Source of the DNA: Mytilus trossulus
Lineage: Eukaryota; Mollusca; Bivalvia; Mytilida; Mytilidae
Assembly: GCF_036588685.1 (NCBI RefSeq)
Contig: NC_086381.1
Location: forward strand, 65,913,436-65,977,435
DNA: 64,000 bases
Reading direction: 5' to 3'
This document shows positions 1-11,406 of the stretch, piece after piece. The translations under genes and the position numbers were made by a program. The notes under the pieces are model-generated. The model searched no databases and was not told where the DNA came from. It saw only the letters and a program-made list of their open reading frames with translations. Within the stretch, counting starts at the first letter, position 1. Every line of letters begins with the position of its first letter.

Positions 1-195
1 TTTGGCATGTGGAATACTTGTGTACTTGTGATGAAGTTGAAGTCCAATCAATTTAAAAATTAGTTTGCATGTTCCCTATGATATAATCTTCTAAAATGAA
101 TGCCAAATTTGATTTCGATTCCAATTTAATGGTTCACTAAAATTATAAAATGATAGTGAGAGTGGGGTTTCCGTGTACTATGGACACATCCCTCT
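1..195 (+). repeat. Interspersed bivalve repeat A, fragment
   Basis: This stretch holds a fragment of a dispersed repeat whose second copy lies at 1405-1610. The two share the blocks 'gaagttgaagtccaat', 'catgttcc' and a tail like 'ccgtgtactatggacaca'. I recognise this text as a common interspersed sequence of mussel genomes, from general knowledge and not from a search. No coding potential is evident. The repeat probably extends beyond the left edge of the window. Confidence 0.6.
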
Positions 196-234
196 GTGTT
201 TTGTGGTTGTCCCCCTCCCCCGCAATATGCGCAT

Positions 235-395
235 TGTCAACAGCATAGATTACTTTGGCCGTATTATTTGGCACTAATTTTGGGAATTAACGGTACCCAA
301 TTTTGTTCAACTTTATGCTTGTTTGTCTGTCTACTGCGTCACTGATGAGTATTATATAGTGTATCAAATTATAAGCCTGGTACCTATGATAACTA
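235..395 (+). repeat. Decayed hammerhead-bearing (retrozyme-like) repeat copy
   Basis: This is a diverged, partial copy of the 355-bp repeat found at 11407-12529. It keeps 'ggccgtatt', 'gcgtcactgatgag' near 333-347 and the tail 'cctggtacctatgataact'. The CTGATGA core box is present, but stem II and the GAAA box are destroyed ('tattatatagtgtatcaaa'), so no self-cleavage is expected. Confidence 0.6.
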
Positions 396-544
396 CTTCT
401 AAACGGTTTTTAAAATGTCCCTTTTTCGTGCAGGCGAATATAATTGAAATGTGTTCTTCAGTATACTCTCCATTATCTCTTGCTCTGACAATGTGTGCCA
501 TTATTCAGTATTAGTACGTGGGTATTCTTCGCTATGTGTATTTA

Positions 545-720
545 AGCTCACCAGACCGAAAGGCCAAGTGGGTCCGTTCTCATCACTTTGTGTCCGTCGT
601 CCTCTGTTAACTTTTACGAATCTTCTATGAAACTACTTTGGCCACATAATTTAGGTATTTAGATTTTTTAAAAATGTGTCCGATGACCCCGCCTGCCCTC
701 CAAGATGAACTAAGTGTCTA
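545..720 (+). repeat. Interspersed mussel repeat B, truncated copy
   Basis: It begins with 'ggccaagtgggtccgttctcatcac' (close to 'ggccaagtgagcttttctcatcac' in the other copies), then the 'cgtccgtcgtcc...gttaactttta' and 'cttctatgaaactactttggcc' blocks. Longer copies are at 10476-12815, 16338-17095 and, on the other strand, 63028-64000. This copy stops soon after the 'aaaatgtgtccgatgacccc' block. No coding potential is seen. Confidence 0.65.
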
Positions 721-1404
721 AAGAATTTATTTCTTAAACTATAATAAATAGATAGAACATTTAAAAAAAATATCACCCAAACAAAATTTACAAATAAGTC
801 AACCTGACAAAGAAAGGATATTGAACTAAATCAATTCGTATGTAACAACAAAGGACGTATAATGATTATAGAAAAAAAAGCTTAAAAACTCTTCCGAGAT
901 AAAACCACAATATTGTTTGATGGAATTACCAGCAATTTAAAACACATCTCTGTAAAATTCGAACATGTTGAACCAGAGCCACAAGTTGCGTCACGGTCAA
1001 ATATAAATATCTTCAGAAATATAAAGGATTGTAACATCGGCAAACTATACAAAGGATATAAAGAAATTACCAAATATATTACACACAATGGAACACTGCA
1101 ACAGCAAAAAATCAACTCATTTTATTGAGTAGTGTTTTGTGCTACTTTCAGAAGTATAACCTATTTTTTGGAGGTCAGTTTTTATAAGTTGAGTCGACAC
1201 ACATGCCACGTGCGGGATTCGAAGTGTTGACTGGCTTGTTATTATAAATTGTTACACTACTTCGACCTCTTCACAACCAACCCTTCATAAAAAGGTCATA
1301 TGTCTCAAAAATAAATAAAAGCATATATAAAACACGACCTTGAGGCCAACATCAAACAGGATGACCACTAAATTGAACAAATTTGTTATGCCTCATTTAT
1401 GTGC
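721..1404. other. Intergenic, no recognised feature
   Basis: This is AT-rich DNA. A 71-codon open frame (913-1128, +) is the only open stretch. It has no motif I recognise and no paralogue in the window, so I do not call it a gene. Confidence 0.4.
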
Positions 1405-1610
1405 ATTACGTTTTCTGGTTGTGCGTCCGTTCGTCAATCCGTCTGTCCAGCTTTAGGTTAAAGTATTTGGTCAAGGTAGTTGTTTTATGAAGTTGAAGTC
1501 CAATAAACTTGAAACTTAGTACACATGTTCCATTTGATATGATCGTTAAAATCAGAATTTTTACCACAACAGCGAGTGGGATATCCGTGTTATATGGACA
1601 CATTCTTGTT
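1405..1610 (+). repeat. Interspersed bivalve repeat A, second fragment
   Basis: It contains 'gtccgttcgtcaatccgtctgtcc', then 'gaagttgaagtccaataaacttgaaacttagtacacatgttcc', and ends in 'ccgtgttatatggacacattc'. It is collinear with 1-195 but starts earlier in the repeat. No coding signal is seen. Confidence 0.6.
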
Positions 1611-2152
1611 TTATTTTATACTTTAACGCGAAGTGGAGCGTCATGTTGTGTTATAAGCTCGAGATAATTTTTACCTTTTGAATATATAGTAATATCTTAG
1701 ACTAACTGTTTATTCTTTTTATCATTTGTGTGTGCTTCAAATGTATATTTCTAACTACCAAGATAGTGAGATTAGTTTTGACCTAACTTAATCGAGTGGT
1801 TCAGTTAAAAAAAAAACATATGATGTAAATATAGAAGTAAATACATAATAATTAAACACACTATATAGCAGTTAATCGTCATTGTTTAGCAATCGCTTAC
1901 TATGGTTCTAAGATGTAAAAAGACATGTACAATTAGTGACATAGAAAAGGAACCACACATTTTCTTTGGTTCATTTGCACATGTTTGCAGCTGCAGTTTA
2001 TAAACATATGTGTATCTCAAAATACACTGCATTCCATTGTCAAAATAAAAATAAAGAACGAATTTGTGCAAATTTATAACCACGAAAATATTATATTATT
2101 CGTATCGTTTTAATTAGTTTTGCTTTACATTATATAAAAACATAAAATATAG
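1611..2152. other. 3' flank of the first B-box gene
   Basis: This AT-rich sequence lies downstream of the minus-strand gene ending at 2153. An ATTAAA hexamer on the minus strand (about 2109-2114) could be its poly(A) signal, but this is weak. Nothing else is recognised. Confidence 0.35.
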
Positions 2153-3847
2153 TTATTCGTAATTTACCCTATACAAAAATGCATGGCCGTCAGTTTCGTT
2201 AGCAACAAGCAAATATTTTAATATACTGTTATAGCAGACTGCCCTTGGTGAATTACACAAGTCTTTTTCTGACAGAAGTATTTTGTGCGTTAAACCATCC
2301 GAAGTTATCGCAACTACGTTCTTTGATTTGCCCCCGACGACAAAAATATTCCCATGTTCATCTGCAGTTATGCCACTAGGTCCCGTCAGAACGGTTTCGT
2401 TTAAAAAGGTCCATAAAATATCTCCAATTTTATTATGGCAGACTATCGTATTCGTAGCTCTCTTTTTAGAGAATAGATTATTGCCTGATGAAGCCACACA
2501 AGTTGAGACCAGATTATTGCCAATTATATTTATCCTATCATCCACTAAACTGACTTCCTGTATTTGGCCTTTATCAGGACAAACTATAAATTTGCCTCCT
2601 GAATAAGTTAAGCTACGCGACGAAAAACTAGTTTCAATGCTTCTGAATACCTTCCCCGATTTTACACTAAGTAATTTAATGTTCCTCTCAGTATATGATA
2701 TGATGGCAACACTTTCATCGTCAATGCATGCAACATCATATATATTTGGCATAATATTGGTGATTTTTTTATCAATGTTTCCTTTGGGTGTTAAAAATAA
2801 CAAGTAAGAAGGATCAAAGTTTGATACTACGAAATTCCCACTAGGAAATAAGCAACAGCCTGACACATTAAAAGCTGTTGTATTTATTTTCGTTATCAAT
2901 TCCAGTGATGTATTCTCAACATGAATTTCAGGCTCGACGTTTATTTTCATTGATTGCGCTTGTCCCTCTTTCTTTTTTTGTAATGGCAGTTCACATGGTC
3001 GAATCTCTACTATAATTTTTCCGAACGCATTTATTTCTTTACTGATAGTTTGTAATGAAGTGTTTAATTGACAAGAAACTACGGTGTGAACACAACTATC
3101 ACCTTTAATCAAAGTTTGTAGTTCGTTTTCTGTTTTACTAATTATTTTTTCTAAATGAGAAATTCCTAAAAATGTTTGAATACCCGTTGCGTGTTTCTTT
3201 ATAGTTTCTACGTCATTTATGCACTCGTTAATTTTATTTTGGTTTTTATTCAGAGTCTCAATGAAGCTATGCGTTTGTTTGGTTGAATTTTCCACAGTTG
3301 TGTTTAGTTCGGCTAAAACATGGTCTTGCATTTTATCAAGGTGATAATCTATATGCTTTCGAAGTGCTAATATTTCGGATTCGATTTTCTCTTTTGATGT
3401 TGATATTGAAGATAAATTCTTTTGTCTGTCTTGGAGAATAAGACCGACGTTCTCTTGCAGTTCCTGGAGTAAAGATTCGATCTCTGTAAAGGCAACAGAT
3501 GTCTTCGCATTTTGAACCACATCTTCAACGGAAAATATCTCTTTGCATTCCTTGTGGATTAGTGAAATGACACATTTTCCGCATAAAAGTTGGTTATGCT
3601 TTTTGCAAAACAACAAATATTTCTCATCGTGTTCGCTACAGTGCAATTTGATGTTTGCAATAAAGGATGGTAATTTTTGGTAGTCAACAATTGAAATAAT
3701 GTTGTGGTTTCGTGTTGCCTTAAGGAGACTATGGTGTTCTCTGCAATCTTGGCATAAACCTTCATCACAGTCTGAGCACCAAACCACGGACAGCTTAGAT
3801 ATGTGTCGTAATGTACAAATGCCACAATTTTCAAAAGAAGTCGTCAT
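2153..3847 (-). CDS. RING-less TRIM-like protein: two B-boxes, coiled coil, NHL-like propeller (copy 1)
   Basis: This is an intact 564-aa single-coding-exon gene. B-box 1 uses C8, C11, C24, C27, C32, C35, H38/H39. B-box 2 uses C69, H72, C80, H83, C88, C91, H97, C100. A long amphipathic, Glu/Lys/Gln-rich segment (about 105-265) should form the coiled coil that lets TRIM proteins dimerise. From about residue 320 to the end there are six imperfect repeats of roughly 40 aa (near 328, 369, 410, 450, 489, 535), each with a short hydrophobic strand after a 'GN.vV' or 'vav.S' motif. I read these as a six-bladed NHL-like propeller. No RING precedes B-box 1, so ubiquitin-ligase activity of its own is not expected. 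B-box/coiled-coil proteins commonly act as scaffolds, and in bivalves such families are often linked to innate immunity, but the function here is inference. The start is supported by a 3' splice site directly upstream (tttttttcag at 3851) that recurs in all copies. Confidence 0.9.
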   Translation of the reverse strand: MTTSFENCGICTLRHISKLSVVWCSDCDEGLCQDCREHHSLLKATRNHNIISIVDYQKLPSFIANIKLHCSEHDEKYLLFCKKHNQLLCGKCVISLIHKECKEIFSVEDVVQNAKTSVAFTEIESLLQELQENVGLILQDRQKNLSSISTSKEKIESEILALRKHIDYHLDKMQDHVLAELNTTVENSTKQTHSFIETLNKNQNKINECINDVETIKKHATGIQTFLGISHLEKIISKTENELQTLIKGDSCVHTVVSCQLNTSLQTISKEINAFGKIIVEIRPCELPLQKKKEGQAQSMKINVEPEIHVENTSLELITKINTTAFNVSGCCLFPSGNFVVSNFDPSYLLFLTPKGNIDKKITNIMPNIYDVACIDDESVAIISYTERNIKLLSVKSGKVFRSIETSFSSRSLTYSGGKFIVCPDKGQIQEVSLVDDRINIIGNNLVSTCVASSGNNLFSKKRATNTIVCHNKIGDILWTFLNETVLTGPSGITADEHGNIFVVGGKSKNVVAITSDGLTHKILLSEKDLCNSPRAVCYNSILKYLLVANETDGHAFLYRVNYE

Positions 3848-3866
3848 GCCCTGAAAAAAACATTAG

Positions 3867-4312
3867 AATGAAATTCAAAACAGTGTGGATGTGGCCATTG
3901 ATTGACACATTAAATTCATCCATTGACTAGGACAATTTAGGTGAACGTTTGTATGTAACGACAACTGCTCACTATGCACTTTTAAAAGACTTTTAAACTA
4001 TGGGGTCACCAAAAGTTCTCAACACCTAAATAAAGTAATTCGAAAAATTAATAAAAAAACAAACAAGATGTTTTGATTTATATCATTTATATAAAATCAA
4101 AACATAAAGATTATTCCTGATTAATTTTTCGAATTATTTTATAATTAAAGGCGTTTAAAAACCTTTGGTGACCCCACAGTTTAAATATCTATCGTAGGTA
4201 AACGTCGTGAAATGTGGTCGTTACAGACAAACGTTCACGTAAATTGTCCCAGTCAATGGATGAATTTAATTTGTCAATCAATAGTCACAACCACACTGTT
4301 TTGAATTTCATT
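3867..4312. mobile_element. Foldback / long-TIR MITE-like element
   Basis: The element is nearly a complete inverted repeat. The left end 'aatgaaattcaaaacagtgtgg' pairs with the right end 'ccacactgttttgaatttcatt'. Internal blocks such as 'tggggtcacc' / 'ggtgacccca' and 'aattcgaaaaattaat' / 'attaatttttcgaatt' pair in the same order. The centre is AT-rich. Arms are about 200 bp with small gaps. There is no open frame, and I could not define a target duplication. It lies in the intron of copy 1, only about 15 nt from the 3' splice site. Confidence 0.8.
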
Positions 4313-4379
4313 TTATATTAAAATAGATTTATCTATAGTTAGAACTACATTAAGTACTCAACCGATTAAAGTCAAATTC

Positions 4380-4400
4380 ATATATATATATATATATATA
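4380..4400. repeat. (TA)n microsatellite
   Basis: About ten TA dinucleotides in a row. A similar run occurs near 21783-21802. Confidence 0.9.
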
Positions 4401-5714
4401 CGTTTTAAATATCAGCTCAAAAATCAAAGAAAATAAATAGATAGGACACGTTTCCTCGACGAAAGCGTTTCATTTTATAATAAAAATATAAACTTTCATA
4501 ACTCATTTTGTGAAAGCGTGTACTGTTAGATTTGTTTTTACCAATGCAAATATTTTTTTATTTAACCTTAATCATCTTGACGACTTGAATGACATTACAC
4601 ACAACATATATTTTTGAAAAATTCCTTGTAAAGATCGGAATACGTTTTTCTCTTGCAGAGCTCTGAACGCTAATTTGTATTACTTTTGTCCAGATAGTTT
4701 GACCAGCTCTTTAACGTTTGCATTTGTATTACGTTTGTTTTTTGTTGTATCATATATTTCGAAATCGAACTTCAACTGTCAGAAAACGGATCTGGTGCAA
4801 TAAGACATGTCCTGATATTATATTCATTATTCACAGCAAGAAAGGGCTAAATATAAACCATAAGACAAAGAATACAATGCAACACCACACTTTTTTTTAA
4901 ATATTAATAGCTCATATATACTATGACACAGAATTCTATCAACAATGATTCGTTTCACTTTAAGCTTTACATCTTGAATAATGGATGATCAAAAGATATA
5001 ATCCGAAAACTAAATATTAAAAAATACACACACAAATGATGTAGTTAACAGCTGCTTTGCTACGATAATGAAAAGTAACAGTAGTATACTACGGTTTAAA
5101 AGTAATTTATCGATTCAGAGATAACAAATTCGTGTTGTAAACTAAAACTGAGAGAAACACAACAACTTTAAGAGGAAAACAAAAGAACAACAGGACCACT
5201 GAAGTGCGACAAAAATAAAAGCCAACATACATAGAAACGAACTATTTGATATAAACAACTGCCATATTCTTGAATTGGTATAGTGCATTTAAAGAACAAA
5301 TGGTTGATTGAATCTAGTTTTATAACTTAAATGACAACACTACGTGACAAAATTGCATCACAGACACACGCAAAAACACTCATCACAGAGAATCGTACAA
5401 AGAAATAATATAATAGTCTACACAACATAAAACCACAGAACAACAACGAACATCTTTCATCAAAGAGTGACGCACATTGATCTTTGATACATTTAACTTT
5501 AAAAAAAAACACCTGATCTATATTCGCCGGCTGTTACCCATGTTCAATGTAGGATATCAACTATTACTAGAATAAAACCCTTTAGTCTTTTTCGTATTAC
5601 GGCTGCTGTGACATTCACTTTTATATTTATTGCCATTCTATGGAACATGATACCTCATGCAAATCGAGTTGGTGGGTGGAAAATACAGATAAACTCTATT
5701 CATCATTTAATGAT

Positions 5715-6350
5715 ACACATGAGGGTCGGTTGAAAACAAAACTTTACGACAGAAGAGATGATTTCAGCTTTCCAATTGTGAACATTCCATTTCTAAGAAG
5801 CAACATTCCAGCAGCACCTGCATACGGGGTATATATCTCCCAAATGATACGATATACCCGTGCTTGCATTTCCTATCATGATTTTCTTGATAGAGGGTTG
5901 CTGCTCACAAGGAAGCTATTAGACCAAGAGTTTCAAATGGGGAAGTTGAAATCATCCCTTCGTAAAGTTTACGGACGCCATCACGAGTTTGTTGACCGTT
6001 ATGGAAGAACCGTTTCACAAATGATATCGGATATGTTGCTTACGTCGTAACTACAATCCCCTTTCATGAATGTGACCTACCGAATGAGAATATTTACCGG
6101 ATTTGTAATCACATAAGCAACACGACGGGTGCCACATGTGAAGCAGGATCTGCTTACCCTTCCGGAGCACCTGAGATCACCCCTAGTTTTTGGTTGGGTT
6201 CGTGTTGTTTATTCTTTAGTTTTCGATGTTGTGTCATGTGTACTATTGTTTTTCTGTTTGTCTTTTTCATTTTTAGCCATGATGGCGTTGTCAGTTTGTT
6301 TTAGATTTATTAGATTGACTGTTCCTTTGGTATCTTTCGTCCCTCTTTTG
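5715..6350 (+). pseudogene. 5'-truncated retroelement copy: RT C-terminal region plus 3' end
   Basis: From about 5720 this matches the minus-strand copy at 13155-13910. It encodes the post-catalytic part of a reverse transcriptase (segments like 'EGRLKTKLYDRRDDFSFPIV', 'IPAAPAYGVYISQMIRY', 'KLKSSLRKVYGRHHEFVDRY') and stops at 6050. A conserved non-coding tail follows, ending near 'ggtatctttcgtccctctttt'. The same tail is at 31455-31705. Different 5' breakpoints with a shared 3' end fit target-primed reverse transcription. The family is unassigned. An 'LDL.LEID'-like motif in related copies hints at a Penelope-like RT, but this is uncertain. The Met at 5640 lies outside the matching part, so I do not take it as a true start. 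Confidence 0.7.
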
Positions 6351-7075
6351 AAATCAACTATAACATTTATAATAAATGTTAAACATATTTGGTATTGCTG
6401 TTCATTGGGAGTGTGTTGAAAACAATGTCAAATTATGTTCAAACCAAAATAAACGACAAAGGGACATACACAATAACTTCAAAGTAAACGTTAGTCTTTT
6501 ACCAACATATTATTATCATTCATTAACCAAACTTTAAGGATAAAAAGGCTATGTTGTCAAACTATAATACATACATTTTTTTTAATAAAGTTTTAAAATC
6601 ATACTTAATATTTTGCAATATTTTTTTATATTATATTTATCGAGATAATAAGGCGATTGACGTTGTTAATTTTATCAGTAAAGAGCCATACATTTCTTAG
6701 AGAGTCTACTTTATAAACTAGATATCCCAACGCTGATTCTGTTAACGGACAACGACCACGAACGGCAAATGATTTGAAAAGCTGACTGACCGTTTGGATC
6801 TAGTGAGCTAAAATGAATCTTTAAATAAAATAAAAAAATAACAGAAAATATGTATTACTAAATTATATATGTGTGAACAGACCTACACACTTTTCAGAAA
6901 CACACATGCATCAAGTATATTCTTAGGTGAATTTAAACCTAACCATTAGTATACGTTATATAGTTCTGACGAATATGAACTAACTGTTCAACGATTCGTG
7001 TATTTTGATATGTTGTATACCAGTATACCCTGTACATTTTATTGAATACTTTACTCAGTGATCATTTATACATAC

Positions 7076-7230
7076 CTTAAATGAAGTCAAACATAACAAC
7101 AGAACATAGTAAATGTCATCCAATTTATCAAGTTCAACATTTCTTCATTTGAAGGAAATATGACGCCCTATTTCTGTTATCGCGAAAAATAATAAATGGC
7201 TAGACAGGTTAAAGAAATCGATTTTTGATA
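7076..7230 (-). promoter_or_regulatory. Inferred non-coding first exon and promoter of copy 1
   Basis: On the minus strand this block ends in AAG|GTATG at 7076. Going upstream it aligns with the blocks that precede the other copies: a 'tatcaa.ttc.aca' stretch, then 'ggaaatatgacg' (in place of 'ggaagtaaataatacgtca'), then 'gctagacaggtta' (in place of 'gcaacaggtta'). The transcription start is not defined by sequence alone. The upstream part of this block is duplicated (see 7094-7647). Confidence 0.5.
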
Positions 7231-7647
7231 GTATACACCAACCCGAGGCTCTGTAAATTTTACCTGTATGGCTCACTAGGATTGCAAATTCTTTTATCGT
7301 ATCATAATAAATGGAAGTTTTCCCCGATATACTTATATCATGTTCCTATCAATATTTTACAAAAATTCCATAACAACAGAACATAGTAAATGTCATCCAA
7401 TTTATCAAGTTCAACATTTCGTCATTTGAAGGAAATATGACGCCCTATTTCTGTTATCCCGAAAAATAACAAATGGCTAGACAGGTTAAAGAAATCGATT
7501 TTTGATAGTATACACCAACCCGAGGCTCTGTAAATTTTACCTGTATGGCTCACTAGGATTGCAAATTCTTTTATCGTATCATAATAAATGGAAGTTTTCC
7601 CCGATATACTTATATCATGTTCCTATCAATATTTTACAAAAATTCCA
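7094..7647. repeat. 277-bp direct tandem duplication of the copy-1 promoter region
   Basis: 7094-7370 and 7371-7647 are near-identical. Differences seen by eye include 'ttcttcatttg' against 'ttcgtcatttg', 'ttatcgcgaaaaataataa' against 'ttatcccgaaaaataacaa'. The splice donor at 7076 lies just outside, so the gene has one donor but two tandem copies of the putative promoter. Confidence 0.92.
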
Positions 7648-9659
7648 TGGCAAAAAAAAATCCCAAACGAAAACCGACCAAATTAATGACAAACAGCAGT
7701 TAACAAATGAGCCTGAATCAAGTTCGGTTTGACCCATCCGCTGATCAAATCAAGTTACTCTCTAATTTGAGGCAAACACAATAACTAATGAGTGCTGATG
7801 TCATTGAACAGAATGTTTGATGATGTTTACAAAATGAATAATACGAATGATGTACACTTCTATATAATTCTATATATTTGATAACCGTAAGTAGTTTGGT
7901 GGTAACGATTATCAGAGCGTTATATATAAAAATACATTCCATCGCACTAGTTTACACCTACTGCTACAAATGGAGGTATTCATTCACCACCAGCTAAAAT
8001 GGAACTACATTTTGTATAATCGTATACCCAGTCGAGAAAAAATGAAACCCCATTAGTTAGCGTTGGTTGTTTCCGATCATATTTGTTTAACGTCATGATG
8101 GATTTATTGTAAAAAAAATTATAATTCTTTATTTTGTATTTCTTCATCTCATACAATATTTATAAATATGCATTTTTTTCTATCAAAGAAGAATACAATA
8201 CATGTTTTATTCATTTTGATCTGTCAGTGTCAGTGCTTATACTAACACCCCCCTACCCATACAAAAAACAACAACAAAAACTATCGAAATTGTATTGATA
8301 ATTCAACAACAAACGGATGATTATGCAAACTCTCCTTATTCTAAATTTGTTTTACCTCGTGTGTGATCTTACTATTTATACATTGATTTAATATTACGCA
8401 ACGTGTTGTAATATACCTGCGTGATCTACAAATAGAGGTAAATGGTATTATGAATACGATTAAAAAAGCATTATCTAGTGAACATTCGACATTTCTAGAA
8501 TGTTCTTTTCGACCTTCACTCAACTTTATAAAAAATACAATGACATATGATAACGTCATCATTTGGAAATAATTCTTTTAATCGTCTCTGATTACATCAG
8601 AATGAAAGCATTTCGAATCAGGTATGAAACTGCAAGGTATACCGATTACAACTGATGAATGAATTTTTACTAGTATTTTGAAAAAAAAGAAGAAAAACAT
8701 TTCACGAAGTTGATGCATTGGATGGAAAGAGGGTCAATGTTAATTTAGTTTGCTTCAAATTATGCAATCATATTCAGGCGTTGTACAAAAATGTTTGACC
8801 ATTTTTTAGCTACAATCACCTTTTTACAATCAAACCAAAGATTTCAGTTTGCTTTTGTAATCAATTGTCCAATGACAGCATTGCAAGTCTGAGTATTTTG
8901 GGTTATTTTCCATCATCAGGCTATTGCAATGAATTTGTTTGTTTGTCTCGCTCCCCCTTGCAAAATCATTGCCATATTGAAATGCTGCAATGCTTCAGTT
9001 TTGTTTTTTTTAATATCGTTTTGTTCGTAAGTGTGTATCCCCCTTTCTATTATGGCAGACAATTGAATGTGTACCTCTTTGTATGGAGTAATATTTAATA
9101 ATTCCCTAATGAAGCAACGTATGTTGAGACTACAGTACTTCCTATCTATCTTGCTATGGTCTCTTCCTGGCTGATTGTCTGCAACTTACTCTAAAAAAGC
9201 ACTGGGAGAAATGATCTAATTTCCATTAGTGTGTTAAAGGAAGGAAGGGAAAAGGTAGAAATGATTCTGCAGATTTTTCCTGCCGTAAGACTCACTAGTA
9301 TTTTTTATCGTCTGATATCATCAATGATCATGGTACCGGTTTCATTTTCAATATACTCAACAACATAAATACGGACATGATTTTGTAATATTTTAAATGT
9401 TCCCATTGAGGGAAAACGAAGGTTTATGGTTTGCCATACGGTTAAATACAACAATCCGACATATTGAAAGCTATTATTTTCATTTATGTTTTAGGTCTAA
9501 TACGATACTCTCGATAAAGGATTTAGGTTCAACATTGTATCAACAATTATCAGCAGTAACATACCTGGAGCTTTATCATATTACCTTTACTTATATCAGT
9601 TAAAAAATTACGCTCTTGCATGTTTACAATCTTCCGACTTTTTCACAGGAGTTTTTTTG
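7648..9659. other. Intergenic, no recognised feature
   Basis: AT-rich DNA with only short, unsupported open frames. I see no conserved domain, RNA gene or defined repeat. Confidence 0.4.
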
Positions 9660-9887
9660 TTACACAAATGCTGCTCTATTTCTTTTCGGATTTTTTGTTT
9701 TCTTCGATTCTTGAATCGGTTTTCCGGATTTGAAAATGGACAAACAATATAGTCCAAAATTAGAGAAAGTTTTCATATTGATAGGGTTATCTGCCATCAT
9801 AATTAGTTGACCATACGTTGTCGCTTTTGGGTCGACTATTTTTGCGGTAGTTGTAGAACTGTAACCATTGTGGGAGAATTGTGGCAT
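9660..9887 (-). other. Unassigned short open frame (possible exon or gene remnant)
   Basis: A 75-codon frame with a plausible amino-acid mix: 'KIVDPKATTYGQLIMMADNP' in the middle and a basic tail 'KKTKNPKRNR'. It has no paralogue in the window and I do not recognise the family. It could be an exon fragment or chance. It is listed because the composition is less biased than its AT-rich surroundings. Confidence 0.2.
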
Positions 9888-9899
9888 AACACACTGTGC

Positions 9900-10475
9900 G
9901 AATAAATCATCTTAGACTGTTGGACTTAAAAATCTAATACTTGGTAGTATTGTTGCCATTCTGTATAGTTGACCCGAGTTGACCACTATTACGGGAGCAA
10001 TGGGATTTTGACATTTTTTTTGTATCATCATCAATGACACTATAAAATTAGCGTATGTTGGATGAGGACATATTTTGCCTAAGAACAGGTCACCAACATT
10101 CTATTCAACGAATTGTTGCAAGGGATACCAAACATGCATAGAGCTCGGCACTTACTTTTCAAAGGACTGTGGATTAAACGTCCCCTTTTGAATCAGATAT
10201 TTGATACCTATTTATGCATCGTATATATAGCCAAACAGATAAAACATTTTTTTAATGTTCTCCTTTCTTTTTAATACAAAATTGTCACATCTTCATACTT
10301 TCAATCATTCATGAATGTTTAGACAATCAGAAGGAAAACAAATCAATGTTTTTTATGCATACAACTGTGACATAATAATAAAACCCAACTCGTTTATTAA
10401 TAAGTGAACAAGGCATGTTAATTAGATAAAACAGCATTGTGGAGTGGACACGAAGAACATCATTAGATTGAAGTC
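9900..10475. other. Intergenic, no recognised feature
   Basis: AT-rich sequence without coding or repeat signals that I can name. Confidence 0.4.
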
Positions 10476-11239
10476 AAAAGGGCCAAGTGAGCTTTTCTCA
10501 TCACTTGGCGTTCGTCGTCCGTCGACCTTCGTTAACTTTAATAAAAATCTTCTCCTCTGAAACTAATTGGGCAAATTTAACCAATTTTGGCCACACTCAT
10601 CATTGATGTAACTTGTTTTAAAAATGTGTCCGGTTACCCTGCCAACCAACCAAGATGGTCGCCATGGATTAAAATAGAGCATAGGGGTAAAATGTAGATT
10701 TTGGCTTATAACCTTGAAACCAAAACATTTAGAGCAAATCTGCCCTGGAATTTTTAGATGAATCCGACAACTGGTTCTTATGTTGCTGCGCCTGAATTGG
10801 TAATTTTAAGGAAATTTTGTTGTTTTTGGTTATTATCTTGAATATTATTATAGATAGAGATCAACTGTAAACAGCAATAATGATCAGCAAAGTAAGATCT
10901 ACAAAAAAGTCAACCTGAGTTATTGCCCTTTGTAGTCATTTTTTTACTAATTTTTCATAAATTTTTGTAACTTTTACAAAAGTCTTCTTCTCTGAAACTT
11001 CTGGGTCAAATTTAACCAAACTAAGCAACAATCATTATTTGGGTAATTTTTTTTTTAAAAAGTGTGCGGTGACCCTGCCAAGCTATCAAGATGGCCACCA
11101 TGGCTGAAAATAGAAAAAAAGGGGTAAAATGTCGATTTTGGCTTATAAATCTGAAACCAGAGCAAATCTGGCTAGGGGTTAAATTGTTAATCCAGTCATT
11201 ATCTATCTGCCCTGAAATTTTGAACAACTGGTTGTTGGG

Positions 11240-11272
<33 letters not shown>

Positions 11273-11406
11273 GGTAATTTTTAATGAAAATTTGCGGTTT
11301 TTGGTTATTATCTTGAATACTATCATAGATAGAGATAAACTGTAAAAAGCAATAATATTCATCAAAGTAAGATTAGATAATAACTCAACATGACCACAAT
11401 GGTCAA
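10476..11406 (+). repeat. Interspersed mussel repeat B with internal duplication (left part)
   Basis: It starts 'gggccaagtgagcttttctcatcac' and runs through 'cttctcctctgaaact', 'aaccaagatggtcgccatgg', 'ttggcttataacc' and 'gaaattttgttgtttttggttattatcttgaata'. The same sequence of blocks begins again near 10975 ('gtcttcttctctgaaact'), so the copy holds a tandem internal duplication. The right part resumes at 12530 after the retrozyme-like insertion. A run of 18 C followed by A lies at about 11245-11272. Confidence 0.75.

Larger units (their letters stand above)
3851..7075 (-). other. Inferred 5' UTR intron of B-box gene copy 1
   Basis: On the minus strand the 5' splice site reads AAG|GTATG (exon end 7076) and the 3' splice site reads ttttttcag|GGC-ATG (exon start 3850). 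The same layout recurs in the paralogues. The 3.2-kb intron holds a foldback element (3867-4312), a TA microsatellite and a reverse-transcriptase fragment (5715-6350). The stretches 4401-5714 and 6351-7070 show nothing else I can name. A cDNA would decide whether the intron is used. Confidence 0.65.

Noticed and set aside
913-1128. 71-codon plus-strand open frame
   Set aside because: No motif, no paralogue and no splice or promoter context.
11245-11272. Poly-C followed by poly-A tract
   Set aside because: Low-complexity run inside repeat B. Possibly an error-prone region, with no functional signal.
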